A stretch of 64,000 nucleotides of DNA from NCBI GenBank assembly GCA_014706295.1, contig JACSVZ010000002.1:16910494-16974493 (forward strand), written 5' to 3'. Of this stretch, positions 51,226-64,000 are shown one piece after another. Below the pieces are notes generated by a model. That model did not search any database, was not told the origin of the DNA, and saw only the letters and a list, made by a program, of their open reading frames with translations. This stretch comes from Lycocorax pyrrhopterus obiensis (taxonomy: Eukaryota; Chordata; Aves; Passeriformes; Paradisaeidae). A program made the translations under genes and the position numbers. Within the stretch, counting starts at the first letter, position 1. Each line of letters begins with the position of its first letter.

Positions 51226-51340
51226 CTAGAACGGCTGGATAAGGCGCCGGCGCTGTGAGGTCTTCCGCAGCAGTCGTCTGTAGTCATAGGGATTATCTTC
51301 GGCTTTACTCTCTTCCAGGGGTCTTTCTGCAACCCTCGAC
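51226..51340 (-). CDS. MYO3A: MYO3A terminal coding exon
   Basis: Encodes [15 protein letters not shown], then [20 protein letters not shown] and PF, with TAG at 51226-51228. The first base completes an Arg codon. The acceptor is ccctag. This is the actin-binding C-terminal motif of class III myosins. Confidence 0.95.
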
Positions 51341-54300
51341 CTAGGGATTAAGCACAGAAGTGTTTTAGAAATTAAAGTCACAACATTTACCTTGGCAAAC
51401 ACTCCTAATCGACTGCTTAACCTCCACCCTTGTGGGGGGAAAATAAAAGGAGAAAGAAAAAAAATCAGCTAACTTTGCTAGGCCTCTTCCTGTGCTGCAC
51501 AAAACAGGCACCTCGGAACAAACACATTATATGCTAGAAGCAGATGAACACAGAAGAACAACATGTTCTTCTATGAAGGGGACATAATAAAAGGACATAA
51601 AAACATTGAGAGGATGGGGATGCTTTGCAGTAGCATTTGCCTGATAGTTACTGCACCAGATTTTCAGTTGGCATAAATTTGTTTGCTCTGTATTAAACCT
51701 GCCCGTGGAGCTCACTGTAAGTGTCCATCTCATTTTATTTTCAGGTGGCAAGATGCATTTTGGATGCCACCTCTGACAGGCTGGAATGGTGACGTGGCAT
51801 CAGCTGTTACCATGGAGCAAGAGTAAAAATAAAAGACAGTTATTTAAAAAGTAAATTACTCTGAAATAATTACAAAAATCTGTAGTGTTCTACACTAAAG
51901 GTGCCCCCACCACTGGTCCTAAACCAATGTCGAAGGTAAACTGCCAAAAAAAAATACTCAGTGCTTCACTTCTGTAGATTGAAATGGCTGTATAGTCTTT
52001 GTATCCTTGTGACCCTATTCAAGAGATACTGAAGTGCAGAAATGTTTACTAATTGCATTCATCTGCCCTCCGAGGTAACTGTTAATTTAAAAGTTATACA
52101 TATTTTGCTTCACTATGGCTACTTAGGCTGCAATCAGAGCAGCACATAGTAAAGGGTAAGAAATTCCTTTTAGTAAGCTCAGTAGCAAGGCTTTCATTCA
52201 CCTACACCAGACCTCAGGGTGACAGATTTGGTGTAATTAACCACCTTAGAAATGCAACATTTTCTAATGGTTGTAAACTGTATGGTAATTCCCTGATATT
52301 ATTACTTTTAATTACATGTCTTCACAACACTTTCCTGAAACTAATTTAGATCCTACGTGAAAAAAGCCCAGAAATGAAATACTTAACAGGCACAAAACAT
52401 TCTACATTCTAAATGTTCCACAAACATTTTCTCTGTTACTACAGATACGTTTTCAAATTCAGCCGTCATCCCAGGCTTAGTGTTTCCCTTAAGACTTTGA
52501 CCTAGATAGTTTTCCAAGCTTTTCTTATATTGAGGAACATGCAAGAAGATACAATTATATTAAAATATCTAGATATGTGTTTGCATGTGCAGTGTGTGTG
52601 AGTGCATTGGCAAGAGTGGGAATATGAATTTGCTTAGCCTGGCAGTGGTCACCCTCTATGAAGTCTACGTGGGAAGAGAGGAAGTCGAGTGAACCCTCCC
52701 TTTAGGGTTTTTCTCCTGGCTGTCCACCTGGGTGAGGTGCACTCAGGCTACAGACACCTGTGCTGCTACAGGACAGCAGGAGAAGGAGACAGTCCAGCTG
52801 GAGTCTTACCTGCAGAAAACATGCAGAAAGTCTGGCGCACGTCCACCCTATTTAAAACCTAACTAATCAGAAATACAGTTTTTAGATTCTGCTTCAGTTT
52901 AATTTTATTTTAGATCAGAGATGCAGAATGTCTGTCCATCTGGCCCTTGGGAAACCAAAAATTAGCAGGTAGGCTAAACACCAATCACATCGGCATTTAT
53001 CCCTCCTGCATGGGGAATATTTCAGATATTCCCATTTTAAGATGGGAAATTTTCAGCTATATGTTTTACAAGTTAATTTGGTAAAATTCCATGCATAAAT
53101 TATGTGTTATTTGAAAGTACATTTCTTTTTATTAATCTTTTGACTATCTCAACAAGGATATACAATATTTATTTTTTCCTATTACTATTTTGTATGAATT
53201 ACCGCTCAGTAGCTCTTAAAATGGAAGTCCTGCGCTCAATTGGGTGTCTCTTCCTTCTTGTGGTAGTACTGCTGTCCTTGGAGGTGGAGTCAGTGGAGGA
53301 AATTTCTTGGTAGTAGATATCTAAATCTAGCACTTTGCTCAGACTGTCAATAAATAAGAACACTAAGTTAAATGGTTAACTTTTCAATATTATTTTCAAC
53401 ATACAAACCCAAGGCAACCAAATACCATTATTTGTTCTGTTTATGTGGTGAGGGTCTAAGGAAAAACATATATAGACACCAAAAAATCAGTCTCTGAAGT
53501 GTGACTACTGTACAATGTAGCTATTGAGAATTTTGAAATGCTAAATACTTTTATATATTCATAAAGGAGACACAGATGACTGAAATTGTTTGGGTTTTCC
53601 ACTAGACTCAGTGGAGAGGCATTTTTATGGTATAATTCATCTGGCCTATTTTATATACCTCTTTGAGCAAGAGATGAATAATTTTCCTAAAGACGACTAT
53701 TTTCTTCTCTGATACAAGAAGAGAGTCTAAAGCAACTGGTTCAGATATGGGTGTCAGTAATGCAGATACCTCTTATTTTGTTAGGTGAATGCTATCCTGG
53801 GTATTCTACATAGAGAAAAAAATCAATCCCAACATCCAGTTTAGAATGGCTAAGGAAAGAAATAATATCCTAAAAAGAAACTGAATAGAGAAGTTCAGAA
53901 TTCAATCCTCATGTTGTTAGAAACCAGAAGTAATTAATTGATTTCACTTGCTATGTTCCACTAATACAGAGTCATCACATGAAAGAAGATGCAGTCAGGG
54001 AACTGGTTAACTAGATTGAAGATAAGTGAAACCTAACTGAGGCCAATGAGAGAAAACACTAGATTTTGGTGTAAACACTAGATTTTTTTGTGTTAGAGTT
54101 TTTTTTTTTCCCCTAGACTAGAGTCAATAGGTGTGAATTTTTTTCAGGATCCAAATGACATGAGAAGAAAAGCTGAAAGAGACCAAACATGGGGGACATC
54201 GACATAAGGTCAGTCCTTTAAGCTGCAGAATAATGAAGTGCAATTTAAACTGTGGTTGAATGAAGCTCAATGCTGTGAGCACATTTTATATAGATGTGAT

Positions 54301-57300
54301 GTCATGCAACATCCTTTGAAATACAAATTTTAGCTATGGAGCTTGTATTCTGCAGCCCTAGCCGAGGATAGTGCAGAGAGTCCATTCATCTGTCATCTAT
54401 GAGCAGGCTGCCATCGCACACATGGTGCCACAGCAGTGCCACTGAGGGGGCAGCAAAAGAGCCTCACTATAGAAACACAAATAAAATAAAGCTTTGATGT
54501 ATGTCAGGAGCTGTGAACCAGGTCTGCAGCGCACGTAAGGATCTAAGATACAGAAGGGCAGAATATACCTATTGCTTCCTTCTTCTCTGCAGAGATCCAT
54601 CAAAATAGGTTAGTTACACTGTGAAGAAAACACTTCTGGTTCAAATTTCAAGGGCTACTCTTCTTTAGCTGTTATTAATAGTCATTGTTTTAATTTTTTA
54701 TTATCTACTTCCAAACACTCATATATTTTTAGGCGAAAATTTTGACAGTCTTTGTATTTTTGCTAACAAAAAAGAACTGGTCGCCCATTTGCTTTGACTA
54801 GAATTTTAAGCACCTTCAATTATTTTCTGTGTCAGAACTATCTTTGATATGGACCTTATCTCAACTTACAATAATGCTTGTGTTACCATGGTAAAGGGCC
54901 ATGTTTTAGGAGAACTGAATGACTGAATTCTATAATGGACTTTAGTCAATGAAAATTGCATATTTGAACTTTGTATACATGTCTCCCTGTGAATTACCAA
55001 ATTACCACTCTTTTTTCAATGCTTTATTCTCCTGGTCAAAGTACAGCTGAAAACTATTCTAGAGTACTGGAATGACAATAGTGAGATAATGAAGAAAATT
55101 ACCTTTCTTTTCTTGGTTTCCGTTTTTCATCTTGTATTGATTTCTAAGAAAATACAAAGTAATTAAAAATACAAAAAGGAAAGCTTATGCAAACATACAA
55201 TTCATCAGTGTTAGGTAGGAGAGTGCTATATATTTTTCATTAGAAGAAATTATAGAGAATGAGCAAGTGTCCCAGAAAAATCTCTTTTAAAAGCCTTTGA
55301 GATGGATAATGAGATTAGCATTGTTGCTCCCAAATTCGTTGCCATACTGGGAAAAAAACCCCCAAAGTAATGATGACCAGAACAGAAAAAGAAGATCTAA
55401 AACTTTGAAATAGCTATAGCTGTTTTAATGAAGTTGACAACACTATCTCACTGAGGCAAATTTACTGTGATGCCGTGAGAATTTCCATGAATAGAAGCAA
55501 TGCAGTGGGAGGAGGCATAATCCTATTCTCATTAATGCCAACGTAGTCTTCACATAGGTTTAGTAGAATAAAATGGACAAAGGCCCCATTTAAAAACAGT
55601 ATACTAGGTGGCAAAAGAACCTTTAGGATACAAGATTTCTGAAAATGCACAGGAGAGAAGATTCATAGAGAATGTGAATAATTCCTTATCTCTAATAGAG
55701 TTCTGTCCCTACAGCCAAAACAATGCTATGTTGCAGCATCACACTTCAAAGGCATTATTTTTAAGTACTGATGGTCTTAATTGTGTTTCTTGCAAATGAG
55801 TGAAAACTTATTAGAATTTGTGACTGTGAAGTCACCAAGAATGAGAAATCCTGATGGACTTCAGTATGCAGGCAAATGAACATGACATATAATTCCAAAA
55901 TGATAGGCTGATTTAAAGAAATATACCCCAAAATAAAATTCTAGTGCTTTATATGAACAATGGGCTATTGCCAGGCTTCATTTATACCTGTATACCCTTC
56001 AGGTCATTTGATATGCAAGGAGATGAGTGAGAATGTAAGGTATCTAATTAACGTCTGTAGCATGATGTGAGAGAAATACCTGATTTTGCAGAAGATAGAG
56101 AAAATTTTAAAAAAATGCACTGATACTGTGTTTCTTCACTTTCATATGATCTGGGCTTGATAATAATCTGTGAATGCCTGAAGGTCACAGAGATTTTTAA
56201 TAAGGTAGAAAATCCGTAATAGCTGGGAAAGCTGACTGCCCTCTAAAGCTGACTACCATCTAAAGTTAGAGCTTAATGACTTACCCAAGGTCTAAGAATT
56301 TAAGAACTAGTAAGTCTCCTTTCTAAGCTTCAGTATAGATATTTACACTGAATCTTTCCCTGACCAGTGAACTTCATGTCAGGAAGACAGGCTTCTCTTT
56401 TTCACACCTTCTTGAAAATACAACTCATTGAAGGTAATATTGATTAATACCTTGAAAAGCTGCTGCTGAAAAATTGATTAAAAATTTCATGGCATTACTG
56501 CAGTTTTTGTTTGCACTGATGTCATGGCTGTTTTCTGATATGGAGCTGGCCGTGTAACAAATTAGCTCTCAGAAAATACCACATTCCTGACTATAGTCTT
56601 AGCTTTCTAAATAGGCATTTACTTCAGAATTACCCTTCTCCTCAGAAATTTCCTAATACAAATTCTGTATCATGCCTTTGATTTCAGGCCTTTATCTCAC
56701 CAATCCTGCTTTCACAAAACAAATTTTATTCTAACATGCAAATTTATTTTTAAGAATGTAATTTCTTTTCAGAATATCACAGTTCCAAAGCTGTGTTATT
56801 TCAAAGCCCCAGAATAAAACATAGCTGTATTTGTCTTTTTTTGGTATGCCAGACACAACTGTCCCTACAGGCCCTGGTGACACCTTCTGTTGAAAGGAGA
56901 AGCAATTGCTACGGTTAGTTTATTAGCTGGGTTCTCACCGGCTGTTAAAATAGGTCACTAAGATACAGGCACCTCAAGCAAATCAGTTTAATTGCTTTTT
57001 TTGTTGGAAGTACTTTCTGAGCTGCTTTTACATTTTCACTCTTTCTGCTTACATTCTTGCCTTTTTTCCTATATTTAAGGGCACTGAAGTCAAGAGGGGA
57101 AAGCAGCACTTGGTATCTGAACTTGGACCAAAGGATATATATAGAGACACTCAAATCCATTAGTCTCCTGAGCAGTTGGTGTTTGCCAATGCCTTCATAA
57201 TCACAATCTGACACATTTGTAAAGGAAGTTACAGTGTGCATACTAATACAGCTTATTTTAGTATTTGCTCTCTCTGCAAGATCAAGCACTAATTTAGGTA

Positions 57301-57773
57301 CTCAAAATAGCTCCAAACAAACCTGTGACTCTCCTGGTTCTCTCCCGTGACTTACAAAGAAACTATGGAGACAGGGCACTTGATTTGGGTATTGAAAATG
57401 CAAATGCTGCTTATGCATATAATGAAAATACATATGTTTAGGTACAAAAGTAAATATTGCTCTGACAGAGCTCCCCAGTCTGGGTAACCCTGTGCTTCAA
57501 TTTCAAGTCTCGTTTGAAATGCGAAGTTTGTAGCATGCCTCCTTTCAGCAGGACACAGGTTTTATGTTGCATTAGAAAAGAATAATGGGAATTGGGCAAT
57601 TAGAAAGATAGGTTGGTGGGAATTATCTGACAGTTTTAGCCCATAAAAGCTTCCTAAACTTACATGTATTAGAGTGTAGTAGGTGGAGTCTTCTGGATTA
57701 TTTAGTGTCTTGGGCTTCCGTGGCCTTCTGGGGGGCCTCTGCATTGGGCGAGAGTCTTCTACTTTGGCCACAA
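51226..57773 (-). CDS. MYO3A: Myosin IIIA, last four coding exons (5' part outside window or not found)
   Basis: MYO3A is an unconventional myosin with an N-terminal protein kinase, a motor head, IQ motifs and a tail that binds actin and espin. It acts at the tips of stereocilia and in photoreceptors. Only the C-terminal tail is visible: about 135 residues from four exons with agreeing phases (1-0, 0-2, 2-2, 2-stop). The tail is very basic, with runs such as [10 protein letters not shown] and TTTRRKRHP. It ends [20 protein letters not shown] followed by PF, the conserved C-terminal tail-homology motif, by which I identify the gene. Position directly upstream of GAD2 in the same orientation matches the mammalian order. 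The kinase and motor exons lie beyond 64 kb. The exon just before 57773 must end in phase 1, and I did not find it with confidence. Confidence 0.93.
51341..53202 (-). other. MYO3A: MYO3A intron before the last exon
   Basis: A 1.9 kb AT-rich intron. No repeat or exon recognised. Confidence 0.8.
53203..53343 (-). CDS. MYO3A: MYO3A penultimate coding exon
   Basis: A 141 bp exon encoding [20 protein letters not shown], then [18 protein letters not shown] and RTSILRATE. It has a Ser/Thr-rich then basic composition. Acceptor gacag, donor gtaatt; it starts and ends in phase 2, matching both neighbours. Confidence 0.93.
53344..55102 (-). other. MYO3A: MYO3A intron
   Basis: A 1.8 kb AT-rich intron with a short T run near 54100. 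No repeat recognised. Confidence 0.8.
55103..55143 (-). CDS. MYO3A: MYO3A 41-bp exon
   Basis: A very small exon encoding [13 protein letters not shown] plus two bases of Ser. Acceptor ttag, donor gtaatt. The phase (0 in, 2 out) fits exactly between the exons at 57664 and 53203, which is the main support given its size. Confidence 0.85.
55144..57663 (-). other. MYO3A: MYO3A intron
   Basis: A 2.5 kb AT-rich intron. A 114-codon open frame on the minus strand at 56945-57289 has no splice-compatible boundaries or recognisable domain. Confidence 0.75.
57664..57773 (-). CDS. MYO3A: MYO3A tail exon
   Basis: A 110 bp exon encoding [20 protein letters not shown], then [16 protein letters not shown]. 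Proline- and arginine-rich. Acceptor tacag, donor gtaagt. It begins with two bases that complete the previous codon. Confidence 0.92.
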
Positions 57774-60700
57774 CTGTAAAAAAGCAGAAGATAGCAACGC
57801 TTATTTCTTCACAGAATGAGAAGCTTTTGGAAAAACAGGAGAGAATTTCACCAAAGAGAGAAAAAATTCCACATAGCCACTTTTACTGCTTGCAGTAACT
57901 CAAGAAAGCAACCAGTCTGGACATTTTCATCAGCAGAGAATGGGTTTATCCATTTGAGTCCTGACTGCCCGCAGGGACAAATGCCACATAATGAATGCCA
58001 GGCTGGAACAGCCCAAAGGTCTGCCTGGCACAGGCCTCTCCTGAAAAGGGCTGATGCTCCACATTCAGAAAAGGGCTCTGAAGGGTAATGGCTACTGTGA
58101 GGCCACTGCCTCGTAACAGGGACCTGTGTGGCAGGGGTGATGTTTTTTTCAGACTCAAGTCAATCTTTAAGGTGCTGAATGAGGGAACTAGCATTAGGTC
58201 TCTGTTTCAGAGGTTGTCCTCTACACTATCATAGTGAAGATTTTCCTCCAGGTCTCTGGCTGGGGCTTTTCATTTCAAGCCAAATCATGTACCACTGGGC
58301 AACACAGCATGACCATGTCCATTGCATCCAATGTAGTCTATGTTAGTGTACTTGAATTCTGGTCTCTATTTCTACAAAAGCTTTCTGCAAACATGTGAAA
58401 AATGCCTTCACTCTAATAGAAATGAGATCAAGATTTTAACACAAAATAGAACTACGGTCCCCTGGCAGTCTCCCAGTTCAGAGTTAGACACTGACTTGCA
58501 GATTACATTGGCTGGAACATAGAGAACTAGAAAAATATCTTGGGTATTTGCTTGTTAAAAATCTATATGCAATTGTGACAGTGCTGAGATCCAGGGCTGC
58601 TTGGGTTCATAGGCTGTTTGTCACAGAGACAACACAGAGTGCAGGGTTCCTAATGCCTCGGAAGACCACAGAACTGACCCTGGAGGGACGAGGGACCACA
58701 AATGTACAGCCTGGTGAGGCTGGCCTCCTTCCCTTCAGCTTCAGCGACAGGAAAAGTTAAAGGGGTGACAGCAATTCCTTCATGATGAAGGAGAAGGGCG
58801 TTGCACAGAGCACAACACCAACGATAGAAATGGGTCATAGGGACACATACAGGGTGGTGAATGAAGTCACAGCACAGTGAACTGAGTGTCTAAGGTGTCT
58901 TGCATTATCCAGTGAGGTTTGATCTTGCCCTTGTCCAATCACAGATATATTAAGGACAGTCCTTGAGAAAAAACATCTCCTTATTCATAAATGAATATAG
59001 TGTGAGGTTGGAATGGGGATCTAGATCCCAGTGAATTACTAAAGTGTGCTTTGCTGATATAATCCACTTTCACACGAAGTGACTTTAACACCATTTTGTT
59101 CCCCTATGACCATCAGAAACCATTTTACATTATAAAAATAAAAATTCTCCCATGTACAGCAGACATCTTTTTAATTAAGCAGGTAGCACAATCATTTAAA
59201 ATGAGAAATGATCAGTGATACATCAGTGTTGACTCCTGCAAAATTAGCTGTTTAAGTTTTTTGTTATGTGTGATAAATAAAGGCTTGTAAAGGTCATGGG
59301 TATATAGAGGAGCCAGAATGAATAATGTTAATTTAAATTGTAGTTGGATAATGATTACATTTATTGTTTTAGTTCCTTATCTGAAATGCAGACTGCTTCT
59401 TCTGTAATGAATGAACAAGTATCTTTTTAACATTTTGCACTTGGGAGAACAATGGTGTTTTTTTAAGTCAGGTTACAGCCATGTTTAATTCATGTTAAAC
59501 AATTAATTTTAGATGCAATAAATTCATTTCAGTAACCTGTATTAAATATAAGTGACATTCCTTGATTTCAATAGGTATAGCAGGCTTGACTGTGCTCTTA
59601 ATGTGGGCTGTTGCTACCTTGCTGCATTTCAAATGGGCCACTTGGAGTTATCTGACTTTCAATTCGTGAGAGAGAACAGGCATATCTTCCCTATTTTATT
59701 TTTAAACACAAAAAGAGTCCAAAGTGGAAACACTACCTTAAAAAAAATCCCTTAAAATTCAGTGCTGTTGAATAGAAACACCTAACACCCTGTCTGTAGG
59801 ATATCTTCAAAAATTTTGTCAAAGATCATGAAAATCTGAAAAAAGAAATGAAGCCAATTTGGGGGCTCTAGGAAAATCCCAATGAAAAGATTCTCATAAT
59901 GCCTAAAGATTTTTTACTGTCCCCTAAGAATTCACCACTGTGTATGCTGTTACATTATTTAATTCATCAATGTCAAACAGATAAAGCATTATTGTATTCT
60001 AGATTACAATTATTCCAACTGAAATGACTTGTATACTTCTTGTGTGTGTGCTCTGCAAAGACAACTGCTTTTTACATTCAAAAAATACCATTTTGACAAT
60101 GATAAAGGTTTCAGTTAAAAAAAAAAGCTTTTCATCTCAGCTCTTGTGTTGTACATATGTATAAGCTGTGCAAAAGAATTGAGGGGATACAAATACCATG
60201 TTGGGGCAGGCAGCCTTCTAAGCTTGGACCTCCATTGTTCCTTTTTAAAATTAAATATAGGGCTGAAAATGCATTTCTGAGTTTTGCCTCCAAATTACAC
60301 AGTAAGGTTTTGCTTTCTTTGTTTCACCAGAAAGTGAAGCTGTGATTTCCTTTTGCACTTAGATTTGTGTTCACTGCTACCAAAATTCAGCAGATGTGGT
60401 AGTTATTTGTATTGGATAATACAAAGTAAAATTTGCTTTTTTATTAGTTTCTGATAAATACGGAAATCATTTACTTAGTAAAATTAAAGGTTGGGGGTGC
60501 AAATTAAATACACAAGTCTGATAAATGGTGAGTTTGATGGGCTTGTTTTCCAGATGGCCTATACCTTTCTGCAGGAGGCAGTGAAGCAGAAAGGAGGAGT
60601 GAAATAATTAATTTATTAACAGGGCAATTATGTTGCTTCTGTATTCCATGACAAAGAAAAGGCTTTCACTGAAGTCCAATCTCTCCATTGTAAAGTATCC

Positions 60701-61228
60701 TGTAGCTTATTTTTCCTTAAGACTTCAAGCATCTTTAGCAAGATCTGGCCATGTGCTTTAAATGTAAAAGGAAAACTGATGTTTCCCCTCTGTCATTTAA
60801 ATAGGTATTTTACAACACTGGTACCAAACCCATTCACACAGCAGCTGTCAAAGTGCTTCACAAGTGCCAGGTTGGCACTATCATCCCTATCCTACTAGAA
60901 GGGTAAATAAGATGCACAAAGACACATCGAGACTTGCTTACGGTTACATCACAGTCATTAGCAGAGATAAGGAGCTGGATGGAGGACTGTGCTGAGACTC
61001 TATCTCTGCTGCCAGCCCACACCTTGCTGTTTTATCCGCCTGGAGAGGTCCTGTCAGTGCTGGGACATGCCTTAGGAGCAACATGTAGGAGAAACTGCAA
61101 ACTGATGCAACACAGACATTGCTTTTTAAAGGGTTTACCAGGAGGAAGACAGATTGAATAACAGGTTGGAATGGGGGGATTTTCCTCCTCAGACTTCCCA
61201 AGTGTATCCAGTCAGTACTTGGTTAGTC

Positions 61229-61244
61229 AAAAAAAAAAAAAAAG
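61229..61244. repeat. Poly(A) tract
   Basis: Uninterrupted run of about 16 A on the plus strand. No retroposed gene is seen directly before it. Confidence 0.85.
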
Positions 61245-62480
61245 AGGTTGGTCCAGTGATGATAATAAACATTAAAGTTGTTCTCCATGACAATAAATGA
61301 AATACAGAGTTAAGGGTCAGGAAAGGCATGTGAACAGTGTGGCTGCCAGATAACATGCAAGAAGGTTTAGTAAATCTAAGAAAAATTCTTTATTCCTACC
61401 AGTATCTCAGCTAGTTCATTTAGCACTACCACAAAGGTTCCTACCTAAGCTGCACACACACTCAATTCTACAACATATTAATACTTCCATACTCAGCCCT
61501 CATTGAAAGCTCCAAATATGCTGAAATGTGTATACAATATGTATGCGTATCCTGAACACCACCACAAACTACAGGAACTGAGGAGAGCTGCATGTGCTTG
61601 AAATGTTCAAGGATGAGCAAGAAATGTTTGAATAAAGATGAGTCAGTATCAACAGCCCTTTAGGTTGAACTGTGTCTGCACATTCTGACATACAATGATA
61701 AGCTTGCAAGACAGCAATCTCGAGGAATCAACATTCGTGGAGGCTAATGTAAATTAACTATGACTTACAACAGATTTTATACTGAAGACTGGAGAAATAG
61801 TGTGGTTACAGCTGTGATAAACATCTAAGAGACAAAAGGTCTCTATTTATTAAGCCACCTGGAGAAACAGACAAAACCATCTTCAGGTCATTTAAGTGAA
61901 ATGTTACATGTTTGATTTAGAGCTGTTCCACATCTTATGGAGACAGAAGTATAAAGCCAGGCTCAGAATTAAGCAGGAAGGAAAACAAGAGGAAAAGCAA
62001 TAATTGTATAGGTTTTGTAGAGGCAGTTGAAAATAATCAGAAAAAAAATGGAAATATAGCAACTGGAATTCCAGGACTTGATAATAAGAAGCTAACGGGT
62101 ATTACTGCTTACAACATTTATGTGCATACCTTTTTACTGTTCTAATTGTACACAGCATGAGGATGTAACTACTCGAGTTTGGAATTTGCACAGAGAAAAG
62201 CACTGCTCTTCAACATTCTAGTTAGTAACTTTTAGGTATTTTTAATTAATGGGATGTTTAACACAGCCAGATTCGGAAATTACAGCTGATGGCTGCAAAT
62301 TCTTAGCAACCTGGAAAAAAACAGAGGGATTACTCTGGCACAGACCTAGAAGTTGAAACTGCAAGAGAATGAGAACTTTCCTATTGCGTACGGCAGAGAT
62401 TGAGAGCATTTGATCTCTCACACCTAAGTCCCACAGCCCCACTGAGGGAAGCAGTTTCAGTCTCTGGCTGACACTGAAAC

Positions 62481-62938
62481 AGAATCACAGAATCATAAAC
62501 ATTGGAAAAGACCTCTAAGATCATCAAGTCCAGCCTTGACCACCTTGCCAGTTAAGACCATGGCATGAAGTGCCATGTCCAGCTGTTTCTTAAACACCTC
62601 CAAGGATGGTGACTCCACCACTTCCCTGGGAAGTCCATTCCAATGCTTAGCAACCCTTTTGGTGAAGAAATTCCCACTGATGTCCAGCCTGAACCTCCCC
62701 TGGTGCAGCTTGAGGCCATGTCTCCTCGTCCTGTCACTGTTTGCCTGGGAGAAGAGGCTGATCCCCACCTGGCTGCACCCTCCTTTCAGGTGGGTTATAG
62801 AGAGTGATACGGTCACCCCTGAGCCTCCTCTTCTCCAGACTCAACACCCCCAGCTCTCTCAGCTGCTCCTCATTGGACTTGTGCTCCAGACCCTTCACCA
62901 GCTTTGTTGCCCTTCTCTGGACTCGCTCCAGCACCTCT
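62481..62938 (-). mobile_element. CR1 LINE 3'-end fragment
   Basis: On the minus strand it reads from '[17 protein letters not shown]' and '[14 protein letters not shown]', through '[20 protein letters not shown]', to the CR1 tail (atgattctgtgattct) at 62481-62496. These are the distal CR1 ORF2 and 3'UTR. One frameshift separates the two parts. It is 5'-truncated and inactive, and lies in sense orientation within the MYO3A intron. Confidence 0.92.
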
Positions 62939-64000
62939 CATTTCTCAGAGTCTGGTGACCTGGGATTACTGCTTTTTAAGAGAGGATATTTAAAGAAAAT
63001 GGCTGTACTCCGCTTCCATGACCTCCCATATCTTACGCTCTGCCATGGATCTGAGCAACTCCCAACACACATCTCCCATATCCTGGCTGTATGGTGCCCA
63101 AAGGACCGCTCCTGTAGCCGAGAGCCACCAGCCAGCAGTGCTTGACTACCCTGTTTTTCTCCAGTCTCACACCTCAGTGCTCCCTGGCTGACCACTCACT
63201 TGCGAAGAAGGAAGTCTGGCTGGTGCATACTGCTCTGCTCACCCGGTGCTACACAGGCTCCCCTTTCCTTACAAAGCCTGCCCATTAAATTCCCGTAAAT
63301 AGTGCTTTGACAGCCTACAGCAGGAGGAATCCTGGGTGAAAACCCTGCTCGTCTCATTGCCTCATTTAGCTGAAAAGGTCCTCAGCTGCACCAGGGTTCC
63401 TCATACTATGTAAATTTCATTCTAAATATAGAAAATTCTCTTCCTGAGATTTTGTACTTGAACTGTCATTTAATAAGTAAAAGGATGAGCACTACGATTC
63501 ATCTGGAAAAAAAGGAAAAAATATTTGCTCCCATAATGGTCAAATTCCCCTTACTTCAGGCTTTGATCTCAAAAAACTTGACAGCAGCCATTTGTGCATC
63601 TGTTCGGACACCACAGCAACGCAAGGCTCACTAGCAGTCCAAAGGTGCAGTTCTGGGGTGAAGCCATTACATTTGGCTGAAAGCATGTAAGCAAGCAAAT
63701 ATAACCTACTCAGAGATTCTAGCCACAGGGAATTTTGCTTATTCCAGGAACCTCGTGCAGCTTGCTTTATGCATTTTATAAATATGAAGAAACTCATTTA
63801 AGAACAACTTAACCTTGTGGATTTAAGATTAATTTAACCTTTTGCTCAGATGTTCTTTGAACTGCAAGCTTTGCATTTTTGTTAAAAACAAACAAAAATG
63901 TGAACATTTGTCACAGTATGCCATCAGCTGTCCCTCAGTTCCTCCCCTTCTGTGGGCAGCAACGCAGTAAAATATTTTATCAGAGGAAGTGGTAAGTTCT

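Larger units (their letters stand above)
57774..64000 (-). other. MYO3A: MYO3A intron(s), further exons not resolved
   Basis: About 6.2 kb in which I could not identify another tail exon with confidence. It holds a CR1 3' fragment (62481-62938) and a poly(A) tract (61229-61244). The rest looks like ordinary intron. Confidence 0.65.

Noticed and set aside
61400..61444. 45 bp minus-strand segment bounded by AG and GT that could be a MYO3A exon
   Set aside because: It would have to be entered and left in phase 1 to join the exon at 57773, and in that phase it contains a TGA stop.

Overview
This window is vertebrate, almost certainly avian, nuclear DNA. It has large AT-rich introns with GT-AG splice sites, a CpG island, CR1 LINE remnants with the typical octamer-like 3' tail, and one solo LTR of a type I associate with bird genomes. 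No prokaryotic operon, CRISPR array or phage structure is present. I did not find a new biological system; it is a well-preserved neuronal and sensory gene locus. The species cannot be named from the sequence alone.

The centre, 9179-48200 on the minus strand, is a complete GAD2 gene (glutamate decarboxylase 65). I could place all 16 coding exons by reading the reverse complement. Their phases join without error into one frame of 1761 nt (586 residues plus stop), and every junction is GT-AG. Exons 1-3 are packed into about 0.7 kb inside a CpG island. The remaining exons are spread over about 37 kb. The 3'UTR follows below 9179, with its end uncertain.

Above 49.9 kb, also on the minus strand, lies the 3' end of MYO3A (class III myosin). 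Its last four coding exons are at 57664-57773, 55103-55143, 53203-53343 and 51226-51340. They are followed by a 3'UTR that probably ends near a poly(A) signal at 49918-49923. MYO3A and GAD2 are therefore head-to-tail neighbours, as in mammals. The MYO3A stop codon is about 3 kb, and its inferred transcript end about 1.7 kb, upstream of the GAD2 start codon.

Below the GAD2 transcript (1 to about 7 kb) is intergenic DNA with a solo LTR at 782-1884 and a short CR1 tail near 2.6 kb. In mammals the next gene in this direction is APBB1IP, but I see no exon of it here. Other repeats are a CR1 with reverse transcriptase remnants in GAD2 intron 7 (33.1-34.6 kb), a CR1 3' fragment in the MYO3A intron (62.48-62.94 kb), and scattered microsatellites and homopolymer tracts.

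The two genes share no pathway. GAD2 makes synaptic GABA. MYO3A is a motor-kinase of actin protrusions in sensory hair cells and photoreceptors.
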